From an uncultured Oscillospiraceae bacterium (GTDB taxonomy: Bacteria > Bacillota > Clostridia > Oscillospirales > Oscillospiraceae): a stretch of DNA of 6,351 nt. The notes beneath the pieces were generated by a model. It saw only the letters and a program-made list of their open reading frames with translations. It searched no databases and was not told the DNA's origin. Position 1 is the stretch's first letter, and each line of letters opens with the position of its first letter. A program made the position numbers and the translations under genes. Below are positions 6,200 to 6,351 of this stretch, piece by piece. The stretch lies in assembly GCA_900752285.1 (NCBI GenBank), contig CAADUW010000094.1, positions 1 through 6,351 on the forward strand, in the 5' to 3' direction.

Positions 6200-6237
6200 T
6201 GCAGAGCTATGAGTTCACTATGATTTGGGCCTTTTCC

Positions 6238-6277
6238 ATTGCGCGGAGAAAAATTTTTTATGGCAGCACCGCGCAAT
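6238..6277. repeat. Perfect 9-bp inverted repeat around an A/T tract
   Basis: ATTGCGCGG at 6238-6246 and CCGCGCAAT at 6269-6277 are exact reverse complements separated by 22 bp. The spacer contains A5T6 (6249-6259), an intrinsically bent tract. The arms are 31 bp apart centre to centre, about three helical turns, so both would face the same side of the DNA. The element lies about 55-95 bp upstream of the predicted transcription start, suiting an activator or repressor operator. A hairpin role is the alternative. Confidence 0.5.
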
Positions 6278-6282
6278 TCGGC

Positions 6283-6309
6283 AAAAAGACCGCGGGGGAC
6301 TCCCCCTCG
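6283..6309 (-). terminator. Terminator-like hairpin of a gene to the right of the window
   Basis: On the minus strand GGGGG-AGT-CCCCC (6306-6294) forms a perfect 5-bp GC hairpin. Past one A/G mismatch it can gain two more pairs, and a run of five T follows at 6287-6283. The tight loop and the gap before the T-run make it a mediocre intrinsic terminator. It would end a minus-strand transcript entering from beyond 6351, leaving the surface protein as its own transcription unit. Confidence 0.35.
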
Positions 6310-6351
6310 CACTTCTTGGCCCTCCCCCCTCATCAAAGCAGGGGGCTAGAA
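6310..6351. other. Window edge: no gene seen, one short hairpin
   Basis: I see no credible coding sequence here. CCCCCT at 6325-6330 pairs exactly with AGGGGG at 6340-6345 around a 9-nt loop. No T-run follows on the minus strand, and the window ends too soon to judge the plus strand. It may be the end of an intergenic region whose next gene lies to the right. Confidence 0.4.

Noticed and set aside
113..6223. Plus-strand reading frame of 2036 codons starting with GTG
   Set aside because: It is the exact-register antisense of the real gene, open only because TTA, CTA and TCA are absent from the sense codons. It has no ribosome site, no signal peptide and no recognisable domain, and its composition is Gly/His/Val-rich low quality. 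The minus-strand product has a signal peptide, a strong Shine-Dalgarno site and many known domains.
6121..6333. Minus-strand small reading frame of about 70 codons upstream of the surface gene
   Set aside because: It has no ribosome site before its ATG, runs through the hairpins, inverted repeat and promoter, and its product resembles no family I know.

Overview
The window is almost entirely one very large gene read on the minus strand. Its start codon is at 6097-6095, preceded by a strong Shine-Dalgarno sequence, and it is still open at base 1. The first 2032 codons are therefore visible and the C-terminus lies outside the window to the left. The product is a secreted, modular surface protein. 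In order it has a Sec signal peptide, a Thr/Pro-rich stalk with pentapeptide repeats, four Ig-like domains (two clearly Big_2-like), an unassigned globular module, and a long chain of InlB B-repeat (Flg_new/Listeria-Bacteroides), MucBP-like and SHIRT-like units. It ends, as far as visible, with MBG/Ig-like 155-residue tandem repeats. No catalytic domain is visible, so an adhesin or cell-surface stalk role is the best inference. The anchor (LPXTG, SLH, cell-wall-binding repeats or other) would be at the missing C-terminus.

The organism is most likely a moderately GC-rich gut-type Firmicute (Clostridia, Oscillospiraceae-like). The reasons are the AAGGAGG ribosome site at 9-nt spacing, the GC-ending codon preference, and a domain mix typical of surface proteins from intestinal Clostridia. 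This is inference; no taxonomic marker gene is present.

Layout: 1-862, 465-bp tandem repeats (second copy cut by the window edge); 866-1510, MBG-like and two MucBP-like units; 1517-2353, SHIRT-like and InlB-like units plus a duplicated 201-bp module; 2360-3064, a pair of unusual W-[VI]-N-D modules and an InlB-like unit; 3071-4186, InlB/MucBP/SHIRT-like units; 4190-4567, unassigned module; 4586-5764, Ig-like domains; 5771-6097, Thr/Pro stalk and signal peptide; 6098-6351, intergenic control region. The control region holds an extended -10 promoter, a 5'-UTR hairpin, a perfect 9-bp inverted repeat around an A/T tract, and a terminator-like hairpin.

The plus strand carries a reading frame open from base 2 to a stop at 6221-6223, about 2,070 codons. 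It is an exact-register antisense shadow, produced because the real gene uses no TTA, CTA or TCA codon. The most interesting leads are possible on/off switching of the protein (a C7 tract in the signal-peptide codons, and inverted repeats flanking the promoter), the unassigned module, and the unevenly diverged tandem repeats.
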